Made by a program: the position numbers and the translations under genes | Assembly: GCF_945859705.1 (NCBI RefSeq) | Contig: NC_079135.1 | Coordinates: forward strand, 16,184,501-16,248,500 | Direction of reading: 5' to 3' | Source: Episyrphus balteatus | Taxonomy: Eukaryota > Arthropoda > Insecta > Diptera > Syrphidae | DNA: 64,000 nucleotides | In this document: positions 1 to 12,264 of the stretch, in pieces | Position numbering within the stretch: the first letter of the stretch is position 1 | Layout: each line of letters opens with the position of its first letter | The notes under the pieces: generated by a model | What the model was told of the DNA's origin: nothing | The model's database searches: none | The model's input: the letters and a program-made list of their open reading frames with translations, nothing else

Positions 1-163
1 TGAGTCTGTGTATGTTAACAAACACACACACATATAAGAAAATATTCACACTCTCCTATTTGTGTGTCTATGCTATATGGGATAACTGTTAATCCAAAAA
101 TGAAAAGCTAAATATCATAGCAGCCTCAACAGGTATGATGGTAACTTTCGGTTTGGCTCTTGA

Positions 164-197
164 TCAGTACACTTCGTAGGTTCGATAAGCGCGCTTC
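164..197 (+). promoter_or_regulatory. Possible initiator-type core promoter
   Basis: TCAGTA at 164-169 matches the dipteran initiator. At +28 to +32 (193-197) GCTTC fits four of five positions of the downstream promoter element consensus RGWYV. There is no TATA box at -30. It would be the promoter of the Asp-rich gene if the exon at 166-312 is real. Confidence 0.25.
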
Positions 198-312
198 TTC
201 TTCATCTTTTGTTGGTTGGTGCACACTCTGCGAGACTTGAAAACAAAAATTTTGTAAAAACCTACAAAATATTTACAAGACAATAAAAAAAAAGAAGAAA
301 CAAAACAAGAAA
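166..312 (+). other. Candidate 5' UTR exon of the Asp-rich gene
   Basis: The coding exon at 13865 is preceded by a good acceptor (pyrimidine tract and TTTCAG ending at 13819), so 13820-13864 is 5' UTR and an upstream non-coding exon should exist. The best candidate starts at a fly-type initiator (TCAGTA, A at 166), is A-rich like many fly leaders, and ends at AAA|GTAAGA (donor at 313). A second possible donor, CTT|GTGAGT, lies at 618. The first intron would be about 13.5 kb. This is an inference from signals only. Confidence 0.3.
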
Positions 313-617
313 GTAAGACAGAAAAGTTATAGTGGATGGAAAGTCTTTAAAATTTCGAAGAAAAAATAAATATCATAAAACGAAAGGTGAAAAGTTTCTC
401 GTTCTTCAATCGAGCTATCGGTGGCAAAGAGTGAAGAGTGTTTGTTTTTTTTTATTTACAATCGTAAAAGACTTCTATAAGTTCAAGATAAAAAGTGCAG
501 TCAGCACTAAATAACAAAAAAAACATACAAAGTTTAAGTGGATAAATCTTAAAACAAAGAAGCTGACGGAAAAACCTGATTCTTGGACTACCTGTGGATT
601 TTCTACTCCCGAATCTT

Positions 618-3600
618 GTGAGTTTTTTTTTTTTTGATTTTCTTGAATGAGAAAGTGATTCTCATTCTTCTGGTAACTGCATTTATTTTCGGGGAAAAAG
701 AAAGTGTTGAACATGATCGAGAAATGTTGTGTTTATTGAAAGAAAGATACATTTATTAATTTTCGTTTGGGGACACATAGGGGGACCAATGTCATGATAA
801 GTCTTGGCCTACTTTTGTATTAAATTGTACAAAACCGGTGTTTGTTTGAGGGGTACCTATTCTGTGTGCAAGTATGCAATTTGAATGTGAAATTAAATTC
901 CATAGCCGGAATGGTTCGGAGGAAATAAATTAAGTCGATAAATTGTGGATTTCGGATGAACGTGATTTATGGGAAGAGAAAGGAAAAACGGATATGCATA
1001 TAGTGTTTGCAAATATGTATAATTTCGTTGTTTGTATTCTGGTGGATAACACTTAAAGACATTAAAATATTGGTTTTGGGAAAGAAAGTTTGCTTATATT
1101 GTATTTAGTTATCTGTGTGTTAGAATTTGTATCCTAATAGAACTTGGAGTTCCTCAGGGTTATTTCCACGGGCCGTTTCTGGATCATTTCTTTTTTTTTT
1201 TTTCATTGAAATTTTTAACGGAGAGTGATTTTTTATTCGACAAAGTCATAGGCTTAAATATAATATAAATCAGTCTTCTCTTGATAGTTTAAAATAATTG
1301 AATGCCTTTTTAAAACGTACTAGATTGTATTACCTATGTGTTTAAGTGGCAAAATACAAAATTTACTGTTTCTAAATCTCTGATAAAAACGACAGTGATA
1401 GTATTTTGCGAAATCAATCAATTAAGTTGCAGCAAACACAATCGCTGAAACATTGATAAGAATGATAGAAGGTTTTGGATGATTGTAATAGAAATCAGTG
1501 ACAAAATTACTATGTTAAAAATCACAGATAACTTTTACTTCTTTTTTATTTTTGTTATTCTTCAAATTTTTGGCATGGAAGACTTTCAACTTTCGAAAAA
1601 ATACCATTGGGTCCAAATTTTCAATGCAAAAAGGCTTAGGAAGATATAATTTTATGAACGAACATTAGGGTGGTTTTTTTTCACAAAACATTTTATATTA
1701 AAATATTTCATTAAATTTTTTTAATAAATACAAGTCCACTTTTCTATGAGAACAAGAATGATCGAATGATGTTTATATAAAAAAATGTAAAAATACACAA
1801 ATTGCTCCAGAGCCTGGAAGGGTTCGTTAACCAAGGCTTGTTCAGTTTTATGCAAAAAGTATTTCGGCTAAACATCGTACAAAGTCTTAAAGCCATAACC
1901 CCCAACGTGAAATTTTATGGCTTTAAGTTTAGAGTACCTACGTACAAAAATCGAACTCAAGATAACAATCAGCATGACATTGCGATGATAAGTAACCGTG
2001 GGTTAGAAAAAAAGGTGTTACAAATAATGTAGTCTTGGTTAAAAACTACGTAGTTCTCTTTGCTAAAATCAACGTAGTCGACTCGGTTAAGTTAAATTGT
2101 TTAAAATTACCATTTAAGAAGGTTATTTCAACCGATTAACTTGTTTATATTTATCAAAAAACTCGGTTAAAATTTGAGATTTTGGTAAAATTTAACTGGG
2201 AAAGTGGGTAAGATTAAACAATTTTTAAAAACCGAGTCAACTCATGTAATACTAACCGGGTTAGTTTGCAGGTGCTATATTAACAATTAACAATGTTAAT
2301 TTTACACGAGTTTTACGTTGTTTTTTACCGATCATTTTTATGCGTGTGTCTTCATTTAAAATATCTGTTTTTTTGTCGATTAATATTTTTTTATTTTTTA
2401 TGAAAATTTGCTAAAAAATGTTAATAATAAAAAAACAAAACTATTAAAAAAAAAACAGATTTAGCTTAGTTCTGTAATTTTTTTTTTTTTTCAAAAAACG
2501 GCATACCTACTTTTTTGGAGGTCGAAACTATTTAAAGAAATAATTTTGAAATTTTAATTATTATCTTATTTTTTTTTTTAAATTCTTATAAAATTAAATT
2601 GAAAATATCCTCTTATGAATTTTTAAAAGGCCTTAATTTTATTAAATGTTATAAGCAAGTTTAACCATAAGAACTACTATGTCCAACAAGTCGTACATTT
2701 GATTTATTGTCAAAAATTACAAGTTTATAAAACTGTGATGAATTTTTAAAAAGCTTTATGAAATAGGCCATATTAAGTTAAAAAAATCACGAAAAATTGT
2801 AAAAAATAATAAAATAATTAAAAATAATGAAATATTGTTGTTTTTTTTTATGTTTAATAATTTAATATCATTTAATTAATATTTTGAACAGAGAATTAAA
2901 AAACAAAAACCATTTAAAAAAAAAAATTATTATCATCATCAAATTTTTTTTCCGAAAATTTTGAAAAGAAAGATCAATCAATTTACTTAAAAAAATAATT
3001 GCTGACTTAGTTTGATCTCTTTTAATCTATTTTGATATATTTTGTCGTTTCCGTTGAAAAAAAACGTTACAAAGATAAATGTAGTTAAGCTTCTCAGAAG
3101 TAGTCGGTTATTGTGACGATTTATAAAACATATTAAACATGACAACAAATTATTAAGTTCAGATTTAAAAAAATCCACGCCTGGGTCTCACGAACTTGAT
3201 ATTATGGTAAAAGTTGTTTAGAATTTTAAAACTAATCATGTTAAAATTACAAAAAAAATATTTGATTTGAATTTAATGTACCTAATAAGAAATATTAAGT
3301 AAATAACAAAATAATATTTAAATCTTTGAATAATACCAATGGTTTCAGTCTTTACATTTTTAAAGAGAGAATACTAAAATTTTTATTTAACAACAAAAAG
3401 TTTTAAGAACAAAATTTAAAAAAAATTTTGAGAAAAAAAAAAATGAATGCCATTTTGGTTAATTAATTAGTCGACAAATGAAAACAAATTTTCAAAAAGA
3501 AAATCATCGACCCGTTTTCAAAAAATAGAGTTAAAAAAAAAAAAATGAAAAAATAAATTCCCAACTTATTAAAAAAAGCTAATGTTTTTACTTTAAAAAT

Positions 3601-4589
3601 AAAAAGTGCACATTTATTACTACACCCTTTATTAAAAATGTCATATGAGGAAAATATACATAAATTCTTTTATCTTGAAATTTTTATTTTAAAAATAACA
3701 AAATTCAAAATTAAATTTGAAGAAATAAAATAATTTACATATGTTAGTATTTTAGGTAAAAGACATTGAATTTGCACTCAACTTTAATATTATTAGTTTA
3801 TTAATTTCAATGAGTTTGTCTTTTCAGAAAAAAAAAAACATGTTTATAATTAAATGACAGTTCCTAGAACAAAATTAATTCTGCTTTAGATTTTTAATGG
3901 CAGTAAAATATTTTACTACCAAAATGTGCAAAAAACACAAAGTCAAGACTAAATAGTTAAATAACTTAAACAAAACTTTGAAATAAATAACTTTCAACTC
4001 ACCTTATTTGTTTTTTGTTAATGAAAACAAAATTTTTTTTGTGGTGTCTTGCATCCTTGTAAACCAACAAAAGAATCTTTTCATTACACAAATGCACTTC
4101 AGGTTTGAAAAATATTTCCTCTTTGATTTTTCAAGTTCATTAAAACTAAAAACTCTGTATGTATAATACCTAACTTTTACCATCATACGCACTCAGTAAA
4201 ACAAAACTTTGTTCAATATTTCCTTCATATTAAACACAGACCAAAGTTTATCATATACTTTGTATCCAGTAACCGCATGTTATTTATACATAGAAATATA
4301 CAAATACATATGATTTTATATAGCTATCATCCTTAATTTATTAAAAATCAATAACTAGCAATAAAGGGTAAATAAATTTCGATCTTTATAAAGTCTTTAT
4401 CAAAGTATACAAATTCTAAGTAATTTATCCCGGACTAGAGTAGGTAGGTAAAGGATTATACAAAGTTTGTCAATTTTTATTCAAAGACTTTCTGTGTGGT
4501 TTGGTTGGGTTATGAAAACTAAACTATATAAGTTTGGTCTACCTTTTAAGTCTTTTTAATAGTCCGATGCAAACATGGATAAGCAATTG
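618..4589. other. Non-coding, AT-rich; fragments of dispersed repeats
   Basis: No credible coding exon. It holds the small inverted repeat at 2080-2238 and short fragments of the dispersed family (near 1925-1995 and 3176-3230). If the 5' UTR exon is correct, all of this is first intron. Confidence 0.6.
2080..2238. repeat. Small inverted repeat
   Basis: GACTCGGTTAAGTTAAATTG at 2080 is mirrored imperfectly by TTAAACAATTTTTAAAAACC-GAGTC ending at 2238. Possibly a small MITE; no target duplication identified. Confidence 0.35.
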
Positions 4590-5310
4590 GGACTCATATC
4601 GAATCGTTTTATGGTTAAATATTGGCTTCATAAAATTTTATATAAAATCTTTAATTCAAAATCTATTTAAATTATATAAGAAAATCTTGATTAGCCTAAA
4701 AGTATGCAATGAAAAATTATTTTTGCTTGATTTCCACTTGTATCTTTTTAGTTTGTTTATTTAAAATAAAGAATAAACTTCATAACATTATAAATCAAAT
4801 GTTCAAACCAAAATTTATTTAAACTTAAATCATAGCAAAGCCTAAAAGTATACATGAAAAATTATATTTTTGCTTGATTTTCACTTATATTTCATTTAAG
4901 TTTATTTATTTAATTAAAACATAAAAGAAAACTTCATAATAATGTTATATCAAATCTTCAATTTTAAATATATTCAAACTTCACAAGAAGATCTATATAA
5001 ACCTAAAAATATGCAATGAACAATTTTTTCTTCACTACTTCCTTTTTAATTTTTTTATGTTTATAATTTTAATAAAATCTTCATTCCAAAATCTATTTAA
5101 ACATCATAAGAAAATTAGAGTAAACATAAAAGTATGCAATGAAAAATAATTTTTGCTTAATTTTCACTAAGGTATTTCTTTTAAGTTTATTTATTTAAAA
5201 CAAAGCCAAACTTCAAAAAATTTTATATCAAATCTTCAATTTAAAATCTATTCAAACTTCACAAGAAAATCTATAAATAAACCTAAAAATATGCAATGAA
5301 AAATTATTTT
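4590..5310. repeat. Tandem repeat, ~150-bp units, about five copies
   Basis: The mark AAAAGTATGCAATGAAAAAT or close variants recurs near 4699, 4842, 5008, 5126 and 5287. Each is followed by a similar order of sub-blocks (TTTTTGCTTGATTTTCACTT, TTTATTTATTTAA, ATCAAATCTTCAA). Copies have indels. It lies within the candidate first intron of the Asp-rich gene. Confidence 0.7.
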
Positions 5311-7139
5311 TCTTAGATTTTGCACAATATCTGAAAATCAATACATAAAACTACTTTTACGACTCTCATTGGACGAAAACTCACGACTTATTCATACCCC
5401 TTTCAAAATATCTACAATTTGTTAGATGTGTGAATTTCAGAGTAGGCACTTGCTGCATCTTGCAATTTACAATCTGCAGGTGAATCTTCCTCTTCCCCTC
5501 TCCCACCATCCGTCTTCTATGAAATTCTCTTTCCCTAGAATGTGTGTAGATCTGGATATTATTTGCACAATCTACTCGAACAAGATTGTTGTTCCAGATA
5601 TTCCGTGTGCGTGTAAGCAAACACACATTTCTAGAAAACACCAACCAGTGTGCAGTACATCCACACCAGAACCTTACCAACGAACCTACTATACCTCTTC
5701 GTAATGCTAAAATTCTGTGTCACTATAAATCTGGGTCAATGTAAGTGTGAAGTAGGGTAAAGCAAAATAAAACAGAAAAAAAAAACTAAAATTCAGAGGC
5801 TTTTCCACTTGCCTCTTCTGAAGAACAAACTTTTTGCATCCGATTGCAACCATCGAGTTGGTATACATCTTTAGGGTGGCACAAAATAAGGACCTATAGG
5901 TTGAGATTCCTAAAAAAAACACACACACACAAAAAAAGAAGAATCTATCCAAAGTCCTCTCAGGATTGAATGAAGGAAAAGGTCACTTAAGTATGCAATG
6001 CGGCATGGGGATTTAAGCACTTTAATTTAGATTAGGGAGCCCAAAAAAGAGAACACTGACGATGTCGGACGAGAGTGAGAGTGAGTTTTTTTTTGGGTAT
6101 GCATGCAGTTGAGCCCAGAGTTGGCCCATTTAAACGACTCTAACTTGGACTCTGACGAAGACCGACCACGATACCAACCAAACACACACACACAACCTCC
6201 AATACCAAACATTTCTCGGTCAATCTTGCAGTTGTAGGTTTGTGTACGAGTAGAGTATGTCCTGAAGCCGGATGTGATTATCATTCATAGTGTTCAACTG
6301 CAGATAGAAATGCCGGAATTGATGGGCAGGTCCTGCTTGCTTCTTATTCTACGGTTGCTTGCTTACAAACATGGAAAAACTTTCGTTTACTGCTCATGAT
6401 ATTGATTGGGTGTTGAAGCAGAAACCTGATGAATAAAGTGGATTTATAGTGCTTTTTCCTATATATAGCTTGTTGTGATCATCTTCATGATGTTGATGAC
6501 GATGATGATAGAAAAAAAAATTTTTGAGCAAAAAAAAAATAATAATTTGAAAAGAAATCCTGAGCTAAGTAAAATGGAAAATTGACTTTGAAAGTTCAAA
6601 TCGTTTTTCAATATAGTTTTTTTTTTTTATTTGAATTTTTGGATTTTCTGCCTGGAGGTTATTTTTTGGTGAGATGATTTGTTTTTTTTTTGGTAATTTT
6701 GATTTTGCTTTTGAGTGGTGGTGTATAGGGATGGTCTTGAAATTAATTGAAACCGATAAAATTTACCAAAAAAAAAAAAGGAAGAAAATTGAACAAATTA
6801 GTTAGAAAGTTGGTGATGCCAATAGAAAAGGGAAAAGACGATAGTAAAAATAGATTTTTGAAGGACGTTAATTTTTGAAAATGAGATAAGGGATATTTGA
6901 ATAAGTAGGCGGAATTCGTAAACTTTTCTGTTTCAGTTGTTTCTCAAGGATTAACCAGTTTTGATAAAGTACCCCGAAAAAGGGGGTTTATTTTCAGGCG
7001 TTTACACATGAACTTGTCTTGAAAATATTATTTACGTTTGGAAAGATTGGAAATTGGTTAAACTTGAAAAAAAAATGAAAAATTTTTCAAAAAAAATTAC
7101 GTGAAATTATGTGAATAAAATATGAATATAAGATTAAAA
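5311..7139. other. Less AT-rich non-coding stretch
   Basis: Between about 5400 and 6350 base composition is clearly more balanced than its surroundings and both strands are open for about 90 codons. The frames have no recognisable protein features. It may hold regulatory sequence; nothing specific can be named. Confidence 0.4.
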
Positions 7140-8185
7140 TACTCAAGTAGCACAAAAGTCCACAATACACCAAAATATTTGGTGTATTTTTTGCACTTTC
7201 GTGATATACATTTTTAATATAAAAAATACACCACTTGCTCGTATATAATAAACTCCGGTGGTTAAAAAAATATACCGATTTTTTGGTGTATAAATGGCGC
7301 TAGTGGTATATTAAATGATCTGGTTTTTTGTGAAAATTATCCCTTTGAAATTGAAAAATACACAATAAATCTATGGATAAAATACACCATTTAAATTATT
7401 CTGATTTAAAATTTGAGCCAAAGTTTATTTTTTACCTCAAACAGTTTGATGAAATCTAATTTACACCATTTCTTATGAAATAAATGAAAATGAATTTTTA
7501 TACACTTACATAATATTGCCATTAGAAACTAATGGTTAAATATGAATTTGTTTGCCAAATTTTACAACAAAACACATTTTGTCTACTAATTTTAGATACT
7601 ACCCCCTCTAAAAATCGAGCGCCTCAAAAATGTCAGTGAATTAATGATTTTTTTTTTTCGATTTTAAAAATCAGTTTTTCAAAAATTTTAATTTTTTTTG
7701 TTGTTTTTACATTTTTTTAGAAGAGTTCTTTTATAATATAATATACCGAATCGAAAAAACCAAGAATGAGGGATAATTAGGTCGATAAATATACTATTAT
7801 AGTAAAATAATTAATCGCTGTCTTCTTTTTTTAAATGGCGGCCATTGAAAAATATGTCGTCTCCCACTTTTGCATTCTGGTGAATTTTATGTCCACAGGG
7901 TGTACTTCTTACACCAAAGAGAGTGTACAAAATATACCGTTTTGGTTGATTTCAGAATCGAATAATTTTATGCACCATTAATAGTATATTATAAAAGCAA
8001 CTGAATATAGGTGTATTTTTTGCTCTGAATCTTAAAAAAATGTTTAAATTTTTTACAGAAAAGACAGTGGTATAATTTTTATACCAATAATTTTGAGAAA
8101 TACACCATATTTTTTCAATTTCCTCAATTTTACACCAAAGTTAATGAATTTACACCAATTTATACACCAGTGTGCTACTTGAGTA
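7140..8185. mobile_element. 1.05-kb inverted-repeat element rich in ACACC motifs
   Basis: A perfect 15-bp inverted repeat, TACTCAAGTAGCACA, lies at 7140-7154 and in reverse at 8171-8185. The interior carries many copies of TACACCA and its complement TGGTGTA (for example the near-palindrome around 7167-7190), clustered towards both ends. There is no coding potential. A target duplication is not clear. Probably a non-autonomous DNA transposon; superfamily unknown. Confidence 0.6.
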
Positions 8186-8701
8186 GTTCGTTAAGTTAAT
8201 GCAATGTGAAGCAACTTTTTGAAATAACATGTTTATTTGAAGTTTTCTCTATTTAAGTATTCGTTAAAAATTATTAATAAAATATTTGCGAAAGCTTTGA
8301 AACGTTGCTGAGTACATCTTAAGAATATAGTGGATGGTAATGTAAAACTTATTACCCATTATTCGACATTACCCGAACATGCCCTTTGTACCTATCGCCA
8401 CATCAGAAATCTTCAACCAAATTTTATTTTTAAGGACCGAAACTAAGGATATCTGAAACATAAACAGAAACACTAAGGCCCATTTGCTGAAACGAGTCAT
8501 AAATATTTAAGTATAACTTATAGTCTTAAGTTTTACTTATTCGTTTGCACCAAAAATATTCTTAATCATAAAAGTTGCTAAGTATGACATATATTAGGGG
8601 GAAGAATTTGTACATCCTAAGTCTCTTAGGTAAGACATAGTGCCTGAAGTTTGTTTTGACAAATAATTTTTCTGTGAATAAAAATAAATAAATTGGTAAA
8701 G

Positions 8702-9150
8702 ATGAATTTTGAAATCCTGGATTTACTTGAAGATGATGTTGAAATTCTCGAAATTTTAGAAGTAGGAGTGCCACGCCAAATATACATATGAGAGAAAAGA
8801 ATATTTCTATTCTTTTGATGAACTTTCTTTTTATAAAAGATTTCGTTTAACGAAGGATATAACAGTTAATATTTTGGAGCAAATCGCTTAAATGTCCATT
8901 AAACCGGTAAGGTGTATCTATAAAATGCCATATGTCCATAATTAAAAGATATTATTAGGTATGACAGATAAAATTTCATATTTCAGTAATAATTCAATTG
9001 ATCCTATTAACCAACTTTTGGTTGCTTTACGTTTTTTTGCTACTGGGAATCACCTTCTGAGTATAGCTGATTTTGGAGGGATGCATGTATTGACAGTATC
9101 AAGAATTGTTTTGCGAGTTTCAACTGCATTAGCTAGACTTGGAGTAAATT
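8702..9150 (+). pseudogene. Harbinger (HARBI1-like) transposase, N-terminal relic
   Basis: Starting at ATG 8702 the frame reads MNFEILDLLEDDVEILEILE, typical of the N terminus of insect Harbinger transposases, then breaks near 8790. Another frame continues with FDELSFYKRFRLTKDITVNI from 8814 until a stop near 8890. A third piece, from about 8975, reads SIDPINQLLVALRFFATGNH and continues to VSRIVLRVSTALARL, the helix-rich segment just before the catalytic domain. Coding similarity ends near 9140. The DDE catalytic region is absent. Frameshifts, stops and the large 3' deletion make it non-functional. Confidence 0.8.
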
Positions 9151-9937
9151 ACGAGAGTAAGCGACAGTTCTTCCGTTTTTATTTTAGATAGCAATGAGTA
9201 TTGTTCGCTAATTTTTGAACTCGGTAAACTAGCCGCTATAGGTCTACGGCGAGTAGACCAATTGTTTTCTATGCATCTATTTGCGCCTTGTTTTTCTGAG
9301 TTTTTAACCGGAAGTGTTGCATTTTCGTCCTCTTTTAAACCAAAATGTAAATCATTGGCAACTTCCAAGTTGGTCTGGCTTGTATGTTGACCAATCTTCA
9401 ACTGAATTTTCCAACTCTGGGGATTCCTACATATGTATATTAAATTTACATGCATATATATTTTAAGTTGTATGTAAAATAAATTTTTTTAAAACCACTT
9501 ACATTTTCTTTATCTGTTGATACCAAATTTATGAATAAATTTTGGACTGAATCACTGTCGAACGAATTAGGTAATCCATGCACAGTTTTTGGGTTCATAA
9601 TTGTAACCGCGAGGTCAAAATTAGGATCCTTAACTGTATATGGATTACCACCTCCTGTTTGAAGTGCTGAAAATTTTTCTGCTGCAGCTTCTTTTCTTAC
9701 ATCTTTTTTGTAAACTATGTAAAGTTTCTTCAGCGCTTCCGTGGTTCTATAACAAGCCCCTCCCGATTGTGCATTGAAACTATTGGTTATTCTAACCCAG
9801 GCTTGCTCCTTTTCTTTTCATGTTGTCCCGTCTGTTTTTTTGTTTTCTACTATATTTTTTTCCTCTGACACACATTGCAATAATATTGACTTTTCATGGT
9901 TTGAGAAGTCTGGATTCCTTTTCCTTTTTTCTGCCAT
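9129..9937 (-). pseudogene. Harbinger-associated Myb/SANT-like protein, relic
   Basis: Read on the minus strand from ATG 9937: MAEKRKRNPDFSNHEKSILL, an in-frame TGA, then EQAWVRITNSFNAQSGGACY and RTTEALKKLYIVYKKDVRKE. This is the Myb/SANT-like DNA-binding fold with its conserved Trp that accompanies Harbinger transposases. A GTAAGT donor follows GAAAAT near 9505; an acceptor TATGTAG near 9428 would keep frame into ESPELENSVEDWSTYKPDQL. That frame stops at TGA, and the rest (WSTRRRPIAASLPSSKISEQ) is in another frame. One nonsense codon plus at least one frameshift make it a pseudogene. Confidence 0.75.
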
Positions 9938-10159
9938 TTGGTATTATATTTTTAAAACAACAATTATTTTTTCAAATCAATAAAATTTAATTTCAATTAA
10001 TTAATAAACTGTCAAACCGATTCATTGCTGAGACGAAATATTATTTCTCCTAGCAACGTAGAATAAACTAAGTGAACCTTAAGAACTAAGTTTCTCTTAG
10101 AGCTAAGTTTGGAATACTTAAAATGAAGATTTATGACTCGTTTCAGCAAATGGGCCTAA

Positions 10160-12237
10160 AGAAATTAAAATTTTAATTAAAACAACTGAAAAAATTTTGA
10201 TTACATTTTTTGTTTGTTTAGGTTTTAAAGTTAAATCAATAAATAAAACTGGGGTGCGACTGTATAGGTACAAATTATATGTTTTTGTGGTCGCTGAAAC
10301 TGCATCCGAGGTCCACTTCAATCAACTACATCAGGTTTTCGAGATAACCTCAAAAAACAATTTTTTAAAGTGAATTACTTTTCCGTTTTTTCAACAAGCA
10401 ATTTTGTTTATATGCAATTTTTAATTTATATTTTTAATTTTTTTACAAATTAAGATTAAAATAAATTTTAAATTAAATTTTGTATACGTTTTTTTTTTAA
10501 ATTTTTCACATTTTGTATTTTTTATATAAACATTTTACAAAAATTAAACGTTCGTTTTTTAATTTTTGTATGTTTTTCATTTGCTTGCAACTTTGTTGGT
10601 GACAAATTTTAATTTTTCATTTTTTTGGCAAAAATTGACAATTTTTTTGGAACAAAATTGCTTAATAAAATTAATCCCTTTCGAATAATTTACCTAAAAA
10701 AAAAATAAATGATGTAAATTTTATTCTCATACAAAAAAGTATACTAAAAAAGCCGTCAAAATATTATGTAGTCACTGAAAAAAAGGTACAGAAATACAAA
10801 AAGAAAAGATTTCGTAAAAACATTTTTGGAGAATTCTATAAGGTAAAAAACTATTTTAAAGAAGATTCAAAAATTCGAAAAAATAATTTTCCATTTTAGT
10901 ACATATACAACCTCGTTTATTTTTACCGATTTTACTAACTAGATAAGTGTTGTACTGCTTATTAGTAACTTCTCAGATTAAAAGAAAAATTTAACAATTT
11001 TAAAATTATCTTTTTTTAATGAAATCGTCTCTAAAATAATGTATCAAACACTTAGGCTTACAGAATAGAAATTAGTATTAAAATACATTCCTATTTTTTA
11101 ATGGCAGTTAAGGTGACTTAACCAAAAATGAAATCTTTTTAACTTCACATTTTTACTAAATAGCTAGATAAAATAAATTATTACTAGATTACAAATAGCA
11201 ACCATGAAAACAAATAATTTTTCAAAATAAAAGTAAATAACAGTATTCAACGGATATTATCGAATTTCTGACAAAGGGGTAGTTTAAAAAATCAACTATT
11301 TCCTTTTTCTGTTTTTATTTCGAAAAAAATAAAATCGCGAAATATTTCTGCCATGTCCCATATTCAAAAAGTCAATGAACTTAGTTGGTATCGGAAGATA
11401 CATACCTTCCCTCATATCTCTCTGAATCTATATTATGAATGAAGAAACGTGGTTTTACCGTTTTTTTCTGCATACCAAACCAATATCAAATATCCCCACA
11501 ATCTATTCATGGTTTTTCAATCATTTATTCATCGCGTTTGCTGCAAACATAGTAGTTATTTTTTTTTTTTTTGCAAAAAAATAAAAATACCACTTCATAT
11601 GCTTGACTTCGTTAGTATTCGTATCTATCTGACTATATCTCTTCATATTAAATTAACAAGAAGAAAACAGAAAAAAAAACGTGAGTTTTCTATTTGTCAT
11701 ACAAAGTGGGATGTAGCAGGTGTGATATTGTATTTATTTTTCTTTTGGTTTGTCACAAAAGAAGACGGTGTTTCTCTGTCATTCACAGTTACTTTTTTGT
11801 TCTTCCCTTGAATATACTTTTACTTTTTTTTTATTCTGAGAAGAGTACCTAACACTTTATTTTTAATTGGATTGAATTTGAATATTTTGAACCTTTTGTT
11901 GTTGACAAGGGTAAAAACACATAAGAAGTATAGAAAGATTTAAAATTTAAAAGTAGAAAATAACTTTAAAATTAAAATAAATAATATATTTTTATTATTT
12001 GAATTTAAGATTTCTTAAAGAATATTGACGAAGAAATGAAGAAAATAAAAAAAAAGACTTAGGTTAATCTAAATAAAATTAAATACATTTTCCTTCGGCC
12101 TGTTGTAAACGGTCATCCTTATCATTGGTTTGCAATCTGATGACTAATGAATTTTTATATGAACTTAATTTGCAATCTTTGTTTAATAATACTTTAGCGA
12201 TAATTTTTGATAATTTATATGAAAATAATTTTTTTTT
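10160..12237. other. Non-coding, AT-rich
   Basis: Long A/T runs and no supported gene. An open frame of 120 codons at 11449-11811 is Phe/Lys-rich and low complexity and is not credible. Confidence 0.6.
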
Positions 12238-12264
12238 AAGTTCGCTGCTCAGCTCTTTCGTTTA
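12238..12264. repeat. 27-bp inverted repeat partner, left
   Basis: The 27 bases starting AAGTTCGCTGCTCAGCTCTT occur here and, as exact reverse complement, at 36350-36376. Similarity stops abruptly on both sides of each copy. Origin unknown. Confidence 0.7.

Larger units (their letters stand above)
8477..10156. mobile_element. PIF/Harbinger element, 1680 bp, deletion derivative with intact ends
   Basis: Perfect 28-bp terminal inverted repeats lie at 8477-8504 and 10129-10156 (both begin GGCCCATTTGCTGAAACG). TAA flanks both ends (8474-8476 and 10157-10159), matching the TWA target duplication of the PIF/Harbinger superfamily. Inside are relics of the two genes such elements carry, a HARBI1-like transposase on + and a Myb/SANT-like protein on -, meeting tail to tail near 9140. 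The element is short for the superfamily because most of the transposase is missing. Confidence 0.9.

Noticed and set aside
5381..5704. Overlapping open frames of 99 (-) and 92 (+) codons
   Set aside because: A local dip in AT content opens both strands; neither frame has recognisable features or plausible splice partners.
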